A DNA stretch of 33,310 nucleotides from Aquificaceae bacterium (GTDB taxonomy: Bacteria; Pseudomonadota; Gammaproteobacteria; Thiotrichales; Thiotrichaceae). The stretch spans positions 1 through 33,310 of the forward strand of contig QOAQ01000136.1 of the NCBI GenBank assembly GCA_003972955.1, read 5' to 3'. The position numbers were made by a program, and so were the translations under genes. The notes below the pieces were generated by a model, which was not told where the DNA came from, searched no databases, and saw only the letters and a program-made list of their open reading frames with translations. Shown in pieces: positions 1 to 9,417 of the stretch; positions within the stretch are counted from its first letter, which is position 1, and each line of letters starts with the position of its first letter.

Positions 1-40
1 CCATAACGCCGTATTGGACGCTTTGGGTTGCTCCCATCGG

Positions 41-139
41 GCGAGCCAGAAAGCGGTCATCCACGTTGTTGCACTTTTTGTGAAGGGAGTGACCATTCCC
101 TGCAAAGTGCGCCTAGTGGCTAACCGCTTTCTGACTCGC
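41..139. repeat. Nested imperfect palindrome (99 nt)
   Basis: Outer arms GCGAGCCAGAAAGCGGTCA (41-59) and TAACCGCTTTCTGACTCGC (121-139) pair with 2 mismatches. Inner arms CCAC/GTGG, GCACTTT/AAAGTGC and AGGGA/TCCCT follow in register. Confidence 0.75.
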
Positions 140-144
140 TGTAT

Positions 145-185
145 CCATCGATACAATATTGTTGGAGTACTAGTACTCCAGCAAC
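145..185 (+). repeat. Dispersed repeat CCATCGATACAATATTGTTGGAGTACTAG plus palindrome GGAGTACTAGTACTCC; second copy at 22242-22284
   Basis: 29-nt match with 2 mismatches to the reverse complement of 22242-22270. Perfect 16-nt palindrome at 164-179. Confidence 0.8.
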
Positions 186-454
186 CTCGGCAATTATGAC
201 ATTATATCTATCGATAGGTTCTATTGTAATTATTTATTTTTATTATAAGTATTATGAATGCTATAAAATACCCTATTTAATTCTGAGTCTTTAGGAGTGA
301 GTATGATTTGCTATATGTCAATGACTTTTCATGAGGCTTTATATAGCTTATTCACTGTGCGGTAGTGAAGTCATGGATTCAGATTTAATTAAATTAGGAG
401 AAGCCCTTTCGCTATGTCAAAATACCCTGTTTCTTTATCTCGCTTTAACTTTTT

Positions 455-1036
455 ATGATTGAATATCTATTTATCATTATTGGTACGGTATGGGTCAACA
501 ATATCGTTTTATCCCAGTTTCTTGGCTTGTGTCCGTTTATGGGGGTTTCTCGTAAATTGGAAACAGCCATTGGTATGGGCTTGGCAACAGTATTTGTTTT
601 GACGTTATCGTCTATTAGTAGTTATTTAATTCATAATTATTTACTGGTTCCGTATGGCTTGGAGTATCTGCGTACTATTAGCTTTATTTTAGTTATTGCA
701 GGAATTGTTGGTTTTACAGAGCTAGTTGTGCATAAAACAAGTCCTTTATTGCATAATGTATTGGGGATTTATTTACCTTTAATTACAACCAACTGTGCTG
801 TACTAGGGGTTGCATTGCTGAATGTGCAAAAATCCCATGGGTTTATAGAATCAGGCTTATATGGTTTTGGTTCTGCGCTGGGTTTTACTTTGATTTTAGT
901 ACTGTTTGCCGCCATGAGAGAGCGCATAGCGGCTTCCGATGTCCCAGAAGTATTTCAAGGCAATGCTATCGCGATGATTACCGCAGGTTTGATGGCATTA
1001 GCCTTTATGGGCTTTACTGGTTTGATAAAGGCTTAG
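455..1036 (+). CDS. rnfA: Electron transport complex subunit RnfA/RsxA
   Basis: Polytopic membrane protein, [19 protein letters not shown] and [16 protein letters not shown] motifs; first gene of rnfABCDGE. Confidence 0.97.
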   Translation: MIEYLFIIIGTVWVNNIVLSQFLGLCPFMGVSRKLETAIGMGLATVFVLTLSSISSYLIHNYLLVPYGLEYLRTISFILVIAGIVGFTELVVHKTSPLLHNVLGIYLPLITTNCAVLGVALLNVQKSHGFIESGLYGFGSALGFTLILVLFAAMRERIAASDVPEVFQGNAIAMITAGLMALAFMGFTGLIKA

Positions 1037-1042
1037 GGGCGT

Positions 1043-1645
1043 ATGGCTTCAGAAATAATAAGTGCAGTCTTGGTATTAGTAGGACTTGCAGGACTCTTGG
1101 GTTTAGTTTTGGGCTATGCTTCTGTACGCTTTAAAGTTGAAGGCGATCCCATTACCGATCAGATCGATAGCCTATTGCCACAAACTCAATGTGGTCAATG
1201 TAGCTTTGCAGGTTGTCGTCCGTATGCCGAGGCGATTGCTAAAGGCGAGGTTAGTATTAATCAATGTCCTCCAGGGGGCGAAGCGACGATTCAGGCCTTG
1301 GCAGATTTATTAGATGTTGAAGCAGAACCCTTAGATGCAGAGCTTGCCGAAAAAGAAAATATCCCAACGGTTGCCGTCATTATCGAAGATACCTGTATCG
1401 GTTGCACGCTTTGCATACAAGCATGTCCTGTTGATGCCATTGTCGGTGCTGCCAAACACATGCATACGGTTATCGCCTCGGAATGTACGGGTTGCGAGTT
1501 ATGTTTACCCCCATGTCCTGTTGACTGTATCGTCATGGAGCCTATAAAAGAAACACCCGAAAGTTGGAAGTGGCCTGAGCCGAGTCATCCTGTTACTGCT
1601 TTACAAGATATAGCGGTATCCGTTATTAAAAAAGAGGCGGCTTAA
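1043..1645 (+). CDS. rnfB: Electron transport complex subunit RnfB, Fe-S protein
   Basis: [16 protein letters not shown] and ferredoxin motifs [12 protein letters not shown] / [12 protein letters not shown]. Confidence 0.97.
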   Translation: MASEIISAVLVLVGLAGLLGLVLGYASVRFKVEGDPITDQIDSLLPQTQCGQCSFAGCRPYAEAIAKGEVSINQCPPGGEATIQALADLLDVEAEPLDAELAEKENIPTVAVIIEDTCIGCTLCIQACPVDAIVGAAKHMHTVIASECTGCELCLPPCPVDCIVMEPIKETPESWKWPEPSHPVTALQDIAVSVIKKEAA

Positions 1646-1647
1646 TA

Positions 1648-3273
1648 ATGACTACATCCTCAGCACGTAAATTATGGAAGTTTCACGGGGGAGTGCATCC
1701 CGAATTTCATAAAGATAGCTCGACGACGACATCCATAGCTTCTTTACAGCTTCCAAAGCGATTAATTTTACCTCTACAGCAACACATAGGAGCAACCCCT
1801 AAACTCTTAGTAAGCGTTGGCGATAAGGTAAAAAAAGGACAACCCTTAACAGAAATAGCCGATGATCAACTCGGTACATCGCTACATGCACCGAGTTCTG
1901 GTGTGATCACGGCTATACAGAAGCACGCCATTCCTCATATTTCAACACTAGATGGTGACTGCATATTACTAGAACTTGATGGTGAAGATGATTGGGGTGA
2001 TTGTCATTTAACACCTTATGATGATATTGAGCAGTGCGATACTTCAGCATTATTAGCACGTATTGAAAAAGCAGGACTGGTCGGCTTAGGTGGGGCGGCT
2101 TTTCCATCGTCTGTAAAAATAAACTCTTCCACAAAAAAGGGGATTGATACCCTCATCATTAACGCCGCAGAATGTGAGCCGTATATCACCTGCGATGATA
2201 TGTTAATGCGCGAACGTGCCGACGAAATTGTTATTGGTATCCGTATTTTATTAAAGCTATTAAACCCTAAGCAGTGTTTAATCGGCATTGAAGACAATAA
2301 GCCAACAGCAATCAAAGCGATGCAACAGGCAACGCAGCAATTAGATAAGGTACAGGTCTGTAGCATCCCAACGATTTACCCCAGTGGCGGTGAAAAGCAG
2401 TTAATTAAAATTCTAACAGGCAAGGAAGTTCCTGTTGGTGGTATTCCGCTAGACTTGAATATGCTTTGTCACAATGTTGCGACAAGCTACGCACTGTATA
2501 AAGCCGTCGTTGAGGGTGAGCCACTTATCTCACGTGTTGTCACGATAACAGGCGATGGTGTGCAACAACCACAGAATATAGAAGCCTTAATTGGTACGCC
2601 AGTGAGTGATTTAGTTGCACAGGCAGGAGGCTATACGACTAAAGCCCAACGTCTCGTCATGGGTGGACCAATGATGGGCTTTGCGTTAGCAAATGATGAT
2701 ATTCCCATGATTAAAGCAAGCAACTGTTTTTTAGTTGCCTCAGACTTTGCGTTACAACAAGCAAACTCACCACATTCCTCGCAAGCCCAAATGCCGTGTA
2801 TTCGTTGTGGCAAGTGCATGGAGGCGTGTCCTGCAGATTTATTACCCCAACAACTCTTTTGGCACACACAAGCAAAAGACTTTGAAAAGGTGACAGAACA
2901 TAAGCTCAATAGCTGTATTGAATGTGGTTGTTGTGACTTTGTTTGTCCTAGTCATATTCCTTTAGTGAGTTACTTCCGTTTTGCGAAATCCGAAATACGC
3001 GCTCAAGAAGAAGCATTAGCAAAATCCGACTTAGCAAGAAAGCGGCATGAATTTCTAGAGTTTAGAAAAATACGCGAAAAACAAGAGCGTGATGAAAAGC
3101 GTCGTAAACATAAAGAAGCGTTACAGAAAAAGAAAGCAGGTGCGACGGCGGGTAAAGCAAAAAAAGATGCGATTCAAGCCGCAATGGCTAGAGCTAAAGC
3201 AAAAAAAGTAGCAAGAGAAGCAGAGGCCGCCAAGGCTAATGCAAAGGATATTAAAAATGAGTCAGAGGCATAA
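1648..3273 (+). CDS. rnfC: Electron transport complex subunit RnfC
   Basis: HGGVHPEFHK N-terminus, NAAECEPYITCDD, two 4Fe-4S motifs, Lys/Ala-rich C-terminal extension. Confidence 0.96.
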   Translation: MTTSSARKLWKFHGGVHPEFHKDSSTTTSIASLQLPKRLILPLQQHIGATPKLLVSVGDKVKKGQPLTEIADDQLGTSLHAPSSGVITAIQKHAIPHISTLDGDCILLELDGEDDWGDCHLTPYDDIEQCDTSALLARIEKAGLVGLGGAAFPSSVKINSSTKKGIDTLIINAAECEPYITCDDMLMRERADEIVIGIRILLKLLNPKQCLIGIEDNKPTAIKAMQQATQQLDKVQVCSIPTIYPSGGEKQLIKILTGKEVPVGGIPLDLNMLCHNVATSYALYKAVVEGEPLISRVVTITGDGVQQPQNIEALIGTPVSDLVAQAGGYTTKAQRLVMGGPMMGFALANDDIPMIKASNCFLVASDFALQQANSPHSSQAQMPCIRCGKCMEACPADLLPQQLFWHTQAKDFEKVTEHKLNSCIECGCCDFVCPSHIPLVSYFRFAKSEIRAQEEALAKSDLARKRHEFLEFRKIREKQERDEKRRKHKEALQKKKAGATAGKAKKDAIQAAMARAKAKKVAREAEAAKANAKDIKNESEA

Positions 3274-3278
3274 GCAAT

Positions 3279-4325
3279 ATGCAATTTAAAACAGATAAAT
3301 CGCCATTGGGTGGTATGTCAAATGTTGCCAGTGTCATGCGCCAAGTACTTTATGCCTTAGTGCCTGGTATTGCCGTTATGACATATTTTTATGGCTGGGG
3401 CGTACTCATCAATATCGTCTTTTCGATCATGATAGCACTCAGTTTCGAGGCGGCATCACTGTGGTTAAGAAAACGTCCGCTTAAGGTCTTTCTCTCTGAT
3501 TACAGTGCGATAGTAACCGCCACTTTATTTGCCTTAACCTTGCCCCCCCTCGTTTCGTGGTGGATTATCGTGATCGGTTTATTCTTTGCGATCGTCATTG
3601 CTAAACAGTTATACGGTGGTTTAGGTTACAACCCCTTTAATCCTGCAATGGTAGGCTTTGCTGTTTTAATCGTGTCCTTTCCTTTAGAAATGGGGCAGTG
3701 GATGCGCCCACAATTTAGCGATGGTCATTTGCCCAGCTTATTAGAGTCTCTTACCGTTGTATTTAATGGTGTAACAGACGTATTTAACACGCAACAATGG
3801 GATGCCATGACAATGGCAACGCCACTCGATGACGTAAAAACTGAATTACGCAGAGGTGTGTATTTCTCAGAGGTCTTACAGACAAGGGATTATGGTTTCA
3901 TTTCGGGCAAAGCATGGGAGTGGGTGAGTAGTGCATTTTTATTAGGCGGTTTATGGCTACTCTTTAAAGGCATTATTAATTGGCGTATTCCCACCGCCTT
4001 ATTGTTCGTACTCGCAACAATGGCGTTTGTGGTCGGCTGGATAGAACCTGATGTGCATCAATCACCATTATTTCATCTATTCAGTGGCGCAACCATGCTA
4101 GGAGCATTTTTTATTGCAACCGACCCTGTCTCTGCCTGTACTACGCCGCGAGGGCAGTTAATTTATGGGGCGAGTATCGGTTTAATCATCTATATCATCA
4201 GAACATGGGGTAATTATCCCGATGCAATAGCATTCTCTGTGCTTATTATGAATATGTCTGTACCGATGATTGATTATTTTACTCGCCCACGTGTGTTTGG
4301 TGAAACATCAGGACGGAAACAATGA
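3279..4325 (+). CDS. rnfD: Electron transport complex subunit RnfD
   Basis: Membrane protein with GYNPFNPAMVGFAVLIVSFP and ATDPVSACTTPRGQLIYG motifs; operon position. Confidence 0.95.
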   Translation: MQFKTDKSPLGGMSNVASVMRQVLYALVPGIAVMTYFYGWGVLINIVFSIMIALSFEAASLWLRKRPLKVFLSDYSAIVTATLFALTLPPLVSWWIIVIGLFFAIVIAKQLYGGLGYNPFNPAMVGFAVLIVSFPLEMGQWMRPQFSDGHLPSLLESLTVVFNGVTDVFNTQQWDAMTMATPLDDVKTELRRGVYFSEVLQTRDYGFISGKAWEWVSSAFLLGGLWLLFKGIINWRIPTALLFVLATMAFVVGWIEPDVHQSPLFHLFSGATMLGAFFIATDPVSACTTPRGQLIYGASIGLIIYIIRTWGNYPDAIAFSVLIMNMSVPMIDYFTRPRVFGETSGRKQ

Positions 4326-4978
4326 AAAAACATGTCACTGCCATGAAAAAATCAGGCTTTTTATTGGCTTTTTTTGCATTTGTAGGCGTATTGTTTGTTT
4401 CTGTCTCTCATGTGTTAACCAAAGATAAAATTATTGAAAATAAACGCCTATTGCTACAACATAAGTGGAATGAAGTGCTGGATATTTCACGTTATAGCAA
4501 TGATTTGAATGATGATAATCGTATTATATCTGCCGAAGAATTAGACCTTCCCTATGACTCAACCGTGTATTTAGCACGCAGTAAATCAGGAGAGCCTGTT
4601 GCTGCTATTTTCAGAGTCACCACCTTAGAAGGTTATAGCGGTGGTATTACTTTATTGGTGGGAGTCAATTATAAAGACAAGCACTTAACGGGTGTGCGTG
4701 TTATCGAGCATCAAGAAACACCCGGTTTAGGGGATAAAATTGAGGTCAAAAAGAGTGATTGGATACTTGGCTTTAAGGGTAAATTTTTGACCACTCCAGA
4801 CGTACCCTCTTGGGCTGTTAAACGTGACGGAGGCGAGTTTGACCAATTTACAGGAGCAACAATAACCCCGCGAGCGGTTGTGGGATTGGTTGAGCATGTT
4901 TTAATGTATGCAAATACACACCTGCAACAGCTCTTTTTAGAAGCTCCAACCCCACCAAAGACAAGCGAGGCGCAATAA
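4322..4978 (+). CDS. rnfG: Electron transport complex subunit RnfG, FMN-binding
   Basis: One N-terminal TM, FDQFTGATITPRAVV flavinylation-type motif; overlaps rnfD stop. Confidence 0.95.
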   Translation: MKKHVTAMKKSGFLLAFFAFVGVLFVSVSHVLTKDKIIENKRLLLQHKWNEVLDISRYSNDLNDDNRIISAEELDLPYDSTVYLARSKSGEPVAAIFRVTTLEGYSGGITLLVGVNYKDKHLTGVRVIEHQETPGLGDKIEVKKSDWILGFKGKFLTTPDVPSWAVKRDGGEFDQFTGATITPRAVVGLVEHVLMYANTHLQQLFLEAPTPPKTSEAQ

Positions 4979-4979
4979 T

Positions 4980-5699
4980 ATGAGTGACGACATCATCGAA
5001 AAATCGCCAAAGGTCAATTATCAACAACTAATAATGGATGGCTTATGGCATAACAACCCCGGTTTAGTACAGTTATTGGGGCTGTGTCCTTTATTAGCGG
5101 TGACAGGAAATGTCGTCAACAGTATTGGCTTAGGGCTGGCGACATTATTTACCCTCGTTATTTCCAATGCGTCGATTTCCTTTAGTCGTCACTGGGTACG
5201 CAAAGAAATTCGTATCCCATTTTATGTGCTGGTGATTGCCTCAAACGTAACCGTTATCGACCTATTAATGAGCGCATGGTTGCCTCATCTACATTTAGTT
5301 TTAGGTATTTTTATCCCCTTAATCGTGACTAACTGCTCCATTATCGGCAGAGCAGAAGCCTATGCCTCACGGAACGCGATGTTACCTGCGATAGTTGATG
5401 GCATGATGATGGGGCTAGGTTTTATGTTAGTGTTAATAGTATTAGGCGCAATGCGCGAACTTATCGGTCATGGCACATTATTTGAAAATGCGGCGGTTAT
5501 GTTTGGCGATGGTGCAGAATTCTTAACAGTACAAGTGATTGATGATTACAAGGGCTTCCTCTTAGCCGTGCTACCCCCCGGCGCATTTATAGGGCTAGGC
5601 TTTTTGATCGCACTAAAAAATCTTCTCGACGGCTGGCTAGAAAAGAGAAAGAAATCCTCAGTTTCAGTGATTCCTGTTGCAGTAGAAAATATATCGTGA
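4980..5699 (+). CDS. rnfE: Electron transport complex subunit RnfE
   Basis: NNPGLVQLLGLCPLLAVT and VTNCSIIGRAEAYASRN motifs; operon position. Confidence 0.95.
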   Translation: MSDDIIEKSPKVNYQQLIMDGLWHNNPGLVQLLGLCPLLAVTGNVVNSIGLGLATLFTLVISNASISFSRHWVRKEIRIPFYVLVIASNVTVIDLLMSAWLPHLHLVLGIFIPLIVTNCSIIGRAEAYASRNAMLPAIVDGMMMGLGFMLVLIVLGAMRELIGHGTLFENAAVMFGDGAEFLTVQVIDDYKGFLLAVLPPGAFIGLGFLIALKNLLDGWLEKRKKSSVSVIPVAVENIS

Positions 5700-6328
5700 A
5701 TAAAGAGAAACGCTATGAAATTTTTAGGCGTTGGCGTGAAGATAATCGGCATCCAACGACCGAGCTAAACTATAGTTCTCCCTTTGAATTATTAATTGCG
5801 GTGATACTATCAGCACAATCAACCGATAAAGGGGTAAATAAAGCAACGGATAAATTATTCCCCGTTGCTAATACACCCGAAGCGATTCTTGCCTTAGGTG
5901 AAGACGGTTTAAAGGAATATATAAAAACCATTGGCTTGTATAATAGCAAAGGCAAAAATATCATTAAAACCTGTCAGATATTGATAGAAAAACACAACTC
6001 CCAAGTCCCCGATAATCGTGCGGCACTGGAAGCCTTGCATGGTGTGGGTAGAAAAACAGCCAATGTGGTACTAAATACCGCCTTTGGTCACCCTACTATG
6101 GCAGTCGATACACATATTTTTCGTATTAGTAATCGCACAGGCATAGCAAAGGGAAAAAATGTGCTGGAGGTTGAAAAGAAACTCCTGCGACATATACCCA
6201 AAGAGTTTATGGTAGACGCACATCACTGGCTTATTTTGCATGGACGTTATATTTGTGTGGCACGCAAGCCAAAATGCGGCGCGTGTTTGATCTCTGATTT
6301 ATGTGACTTTAAAGAAAAAACGGAATAG
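5696..6328 (+). CDS. nth: Endonuclease III
   Basis: LLIAVILSAQSTDKGVN, LHGVGRKTANVVLNTAFG, AVDTHIFRISNRTG and C-terminal CxxxxxxCxxCxxxxxC cluster; classic rnf-nth neighbour. Confidence 0.97.
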   Translation: MNKEKRYEIFRRWREDNRHPTTELNYSSPFELLIAVILSAQSTDKGVNKATDKLFPVANTPEAILALGEDGLKEYIKTIGLYNSKGKNIIKTCQILIEKHNSQVPDNRAALEALHGVGRKTANVVLNTAFGHPTMAVDTHIFRISNRTGIAKGKNVLEVEKKLLRHIPKEFMVDAHHWLILHGRYICVARKPKCGACLISDLCDFKEKTE

Positions 6329-6332
6329 GGCG

Positions 6333-6752
6333 ATGTTTAATAATGATAGAGACGCAATGCGTCAGCTTTATTGCGATAGCTGGAAAAAATTTACGACACA
6401 ACAATTATTATCAGAGTTAGAACAACAAATTGTCAGTGTGATTAAATTGCACCCTGAATATCATCAAATGATAGAAAACCCTGAAGTTTCAGTGCAAGCC
6501 GATTTTTTACCAGAGCAGGGCGAGAGTAACCCTTTTTTACACATGGGAATGCACTTAGGTCTACATGAGCAAATAACAACAAACCGTCCCGCAGGTATTG
6601 CAGAACTCTATCAAGCCTTAGTGGTCAAATACGGCGAGCATAATGCCGAACATAAGATGATGGAATGTCTTGGTGAAGCAATTTGGACAGCCCAACGCAA
6701 TCAAACTGTGCCAGATGAAGGTGCTTATTTGGACTGCCTCCATAAAATATAA
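6333..6752 (+). CDS. DUF1841-like family protein
   Basis: ATG at 6333 in frame with ORF 6303..6752. HPEYH.M and F.HMGMHL.LHEQI..NRP.GI motif. Confidence 0.7.
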   Translation: MFNNDRDAMRQLYCDSWKKFTTQQLLSELEQQIVSVIKLHPEYHQMIENPEVSVQADFLPEQGESNPFLHMGMHLGLHEQITTNRPAGIAELYQALVVKYGEHNAEHKMMECLGEAIWTAQRNQTVPDEGAYLDCLHKI

Positions 6753-6761
6753 TCTTATTTA

Positions 6762-6850
6762 TGTAGCCTGTGCTGAGGAACGAAACACAGGGATACTCGG
6801 CGCGGTGCTCTGTCTCTAAACCCGTGTTTCGTACCTCAACACAGGCTACA
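6762..6850. repeat. Inverted repeat TGTAGCCTGTGCTGAGG...CCTCAACACAGGCTACA
   Basis: About 30-nt arms (6762-6792 / 6821-6850) with few mismatches, in the intergenic space. Related half-copy at 14638-14668. Confidence 0.8.
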
Positions 6851-6903
6851 ACGAGCTGTTCCATTTTAAATTAATAGCCAAATATAATGACTCAGGTATC
6901 CTT

Positions 6904-7341
6904 ATGAATTCATCTAATTTATTGTGTCTTTCATTCCTTTTTTTCTCTTTAGTTGCATGTTCATCTAATACGCTTAAAGACACTCCAACGAGTACTTCAC
7001 AAGCGACAAAATCAGTTATGCCGATGGGCAGTATCAGCAAAGTAGAGTTAGGGACAATAGTTCAGTTAAAGAAAATCATCCAAACTAATGATGCAAGTTT
7101 GGCTGATAGCGGTAGTATTGGCGTAAGTGTTGGTAGTGGTGGACACTCTGGAATATACGGTTCGATTAATGCAGGAAATATTATCCGTGCGTTAAGGAAA
7201 CCGACTAAAAAGCTAGAGATTGTCATCAAGAAAAATAAGGGTGGATATGTTTCTGTGACACAGCCATTAGGTGGGCATTTCAAAGTAGGTGATAAAATTA
7301 AGATTTTATTACGCAATGGTCGTGCTGTCGTTCAGCATTGA
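6904..7341 (+). CDS. Lipoprotein with Gly-rich segment (SlyB-like C-terminus)
   Basis: Signal peptide with lipobox LVAC; Gly-rich SIGVSVGSGGHSGIYGSINAG; C-term FKVGDKIKILLRNGRAVV. Confidence 0.6.
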   Translation: MNSSNLLCLSFLFFSLVACSSNTLKDTPTSTSQATKSVMPMGSISKVELGTIVQLKKIIQTNDASLADSGSIGVSVGSGGHSGIYGSINAGNIIRALRKPTKKLEIVIKKNKGGYVSVTQPLGGHFKVGDKIKILLRNGRAVVQH

Positions 7342-7370
7342 TGTCTGAACAATCAAAGAAGTTGTAATTT

Positions 7371-8675
7371 ATGAAAGTACATTTAAAAGCATTAGGCTGT
7401 CGTTTAAACGAAGCAGAGTTAGAGCAATGGTCGCGCTCTTTTCGTGCATCAGGGCATGATGTGGTCGCCGAGCCAAGTACCGCCGATGTTGTGGTCGTTA
7501 ATACCTGTGCCGTGACGACCGATGCGACTAAAAAATCACGCAAATTAATGAATCGCCTGCACCGTGAAAATCCTCAATCCAAATTAGTGGTGAGTGGTTG
7601 CTATGCGACGCTTGATAGTGACCATGTGGCAGAGCGAATAGGCGTTGATTTAGTCGTACCGAATCAAGAAAAAGACAATTTACCACAGCATGTCATGGAT
7701 GCCTTTTCTGCCAATACCATGCCATTAGTCGCCATGGAGCCGGGTGAAAGCTCCTTATTTGTGCGTAGCCGTCAACGTGCGTTTATAAAAATTCAAGATG
7801 GGTGTCGTTATCGTTGTACGTTTTGCATTGTGACCATTGCAAGAGGGGATGAACGTAGCCGTAGCCTTGCGGACATTATTGATGAAGTAAATGCTTTGGT
7901 AGAAGAGGGTATCAAAGAAATTGTCTTAACAGGCGTGCATGTGGGAGGCTATGGTAGCGATATTGATAGCTCTCTTTACGATCTCGTAAAAATAATTTTA
8001 GATGAAACAGATATTCCTCGTGTACGTTTTGCCTCGGTAGAACCTTGGGATTTACCCGATAAGTTTTTTAGCTTATTTGAAAATTCACGTCTTATGCCAC
8101 ATATGCACTTGCCCCTGCAAAGTGGGGCAGACTCTGTATTAAGACGTATGTCTCGTCGCTGTAAAACAACGGAGTTTAAAGACTTAGTTGAGCAAGCGCG
8201 CCGCGCTATCCCTCACTTCAATGTCACCTCCGATATTATCGTCGGCTTTCCAGGGGAGACCGACGATGAGTGGCAACAAACAATGGAATATGTGGAGTCT
8301 ATTGGTTTTGGTCATTTACATATTTTCTCATATTCTCCGCGTGAAGGGACTAAAGCAGCCCGTTTAGCCAGTCCCATCGAAAATGAGATAAAAAAGCAAC
8401 GTAGTAGGGAACTACATGCACTAGCAGATAGCATGAAGCAAGACATGTTAGCGCAACAACAGGGCTTATTGCTTGATGTGTTATGGGAGCAGGCTAAAGA
8501 AGATAATAATGGACAGATGGTGTATACAGGCTACGCACCCAATTATCTAAAAGTTGAAACACGTGTCAGTCAGCCCCATAGTGAGTTTAATCACTCCTTA
8601 AAAAATCAAATAACGAACACTAAAATTGATGGGTTTTCTAAGGAAAATTTACATTTACAGGGCACAATACTATGA
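7371..8675 (+). CDS. mtaB: tRNA t6A37 methylthiotransferase MtaB
   Basis: KALGCRLNEAELE start, radical SAM CRYRCTFCIVTIARGDERS, VEPWDLPD and IVGFPGETDDEW. Confidence 0.95.
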   Translation: MKVHLKALGCRLNEAELEQWSRSFRASGHDVVAEPSTADVVVVNTCAVTTDATKKSRKLMNRLHRENPQSKLVVSGCYATLDSDHVAERIGVDLVVPNQEKDNLPQHVMDAFSANTMPLVAMEPGESSLFVRSRQRAFIKIQDGCRYRCTFCIVTIARGDERSRSLADIIDEVNALVEEGIKEIVLTGVHVGGYGSDIDSSLYDLVKIILDETDIPRVRFASVEPWDLPDKFFSLFENSRLMPHMHLPLQSGADSVLRRMSRRCKTTEFKDLVEQARRAIPHFNVTSDIIVGFPGETDDEWQQTMEYVESIGFGHLHIFSYSPREGTKAARLASPIENEIKKQRSRELHALADSMKQDMLAQQQGLLLDVLWEQAKEDNNGQMVYTGYAPNYLKVETRVSQPHSEFNHSLKNQITNTKIDGFSKENLHLQGTIL

Positions 8676-9247
8676 AAAAACATCTAATCCTCCCCTTCTT
8701 TTTACTGATCTTTTCTTTGTTCGGTTGTGGTAGCCGCGCAGATTCGCCAGAAGCAGTTGCCAGTAATTTTTGGCAGGCAGTGATAGCAAAAGATATGGAA
8801 AAAGCTAAATCCTTTGCTACGTGGGATACCGTCGAATATTTAAAATACCTCAATACCAACAAAACCCATCCCGAACGTTTTGATCTAGGTGAGAAAATGA
8901 TCGGCGAAAAAAATGCAGAGATAGCAGTAACCTTGTATACAAAAGCAGAAGGTCAACAAAGCGTACGTATACCCGGCAAAACAGTACTCGTAAAAACAGA
9001 ACAAGGCTGGCGTGTTGATGTGAAGAATTCATTAGGCTCAGTGGTAAAGCAAACCGTAAACAATGTCTTTGACCAGCTAAACAATATGCTCCAAAAAGGT
9101 GTCAATGAGTTAGATAAATCCTTCGCAAAGTCAATGGATGAGCTAGGAAAAAACCTTGAAGAGAGCGCAAAAGAATTAAAGCAAGAGCTAGATAAAGCAA
9201 TACCCAATTCCTCAGGAACAGAGAATTCTCGTGCTCAGGAAATATAG
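8672..9247 (+). CDS. DUF4878-like lipoprotein
   Basis: Lipobox LFGCGS; SPEAVASNFWQAVIAKDMEKAKSFAT; ATGA overlap with mtaB. Confidence 0.6.
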   Translation: MKKHLILPFFLLIFSLFGCGSRADSPEAVASNFWQAVIAKDMEKAKSFATWDTVEYLKYLNTNKTHPERFDLGEKMIGEKNAEIAVTLYTKAEGQQSVRIPGKTVLVKTEQGWRVDVKNSLGSVVKQTVNNVFDQLNNMLQKGVNELDKSFAKSMDELGKNLEESAKELKQELDKAIPNSSGTENSRAQEI

Positions 9248-9270
9248 CTAATTAGGACAAAGTTTGTTTA

Positions 9271-9302
9271 GGGAATGGAAATTTGATATGTGAAAGACTA
9301 TA
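9271..9302 (+). repeat. 32-nt dispersed repeat GGGAATGGAAATTTGATATGTGAAAGACTATA
   Basis: 30 of 32 identical to 11457-11488. Confidence 0.85.
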
Positions 9303-9417
9303 TGTAACAAGGCACTAGACAAACTCCTACAATCATAGAGTTTATGCCGTTCATCACTACTGATCATCACTTTTGTCATATTTTCCACTAGGTTTGTAGG
9401 ATATTCTTGGAGGATCA

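Noticed and set aside
41-139. Integron attC site
   Set aside because: Imperfect palindrome of suitable length, but no RYYYAAC/GTTRRRY boxes at the ends and no integrase or cassette array.
14-199. 61-aa ORF at the left edge as a gene
   Set aside because: Composed largely of the nested palindrome and the 29-nt repeat; sequence looks non-coding.
2016-2366. Antisense ORF in rnfC
   Set aside because: Shadow ORF; rnfC is unambiguous.
3000-3273. Lys/Ala-rich tail of RnfC as novel
   Set aside because: Such extensions are common in gammaproteobacterial RnfC.
9325-9401. TCCTACAA...TTGTAGGA inverted repeat before the PL7-like gene
   Set aside because: Only 8-bp arms far apart; no second copy noticed.
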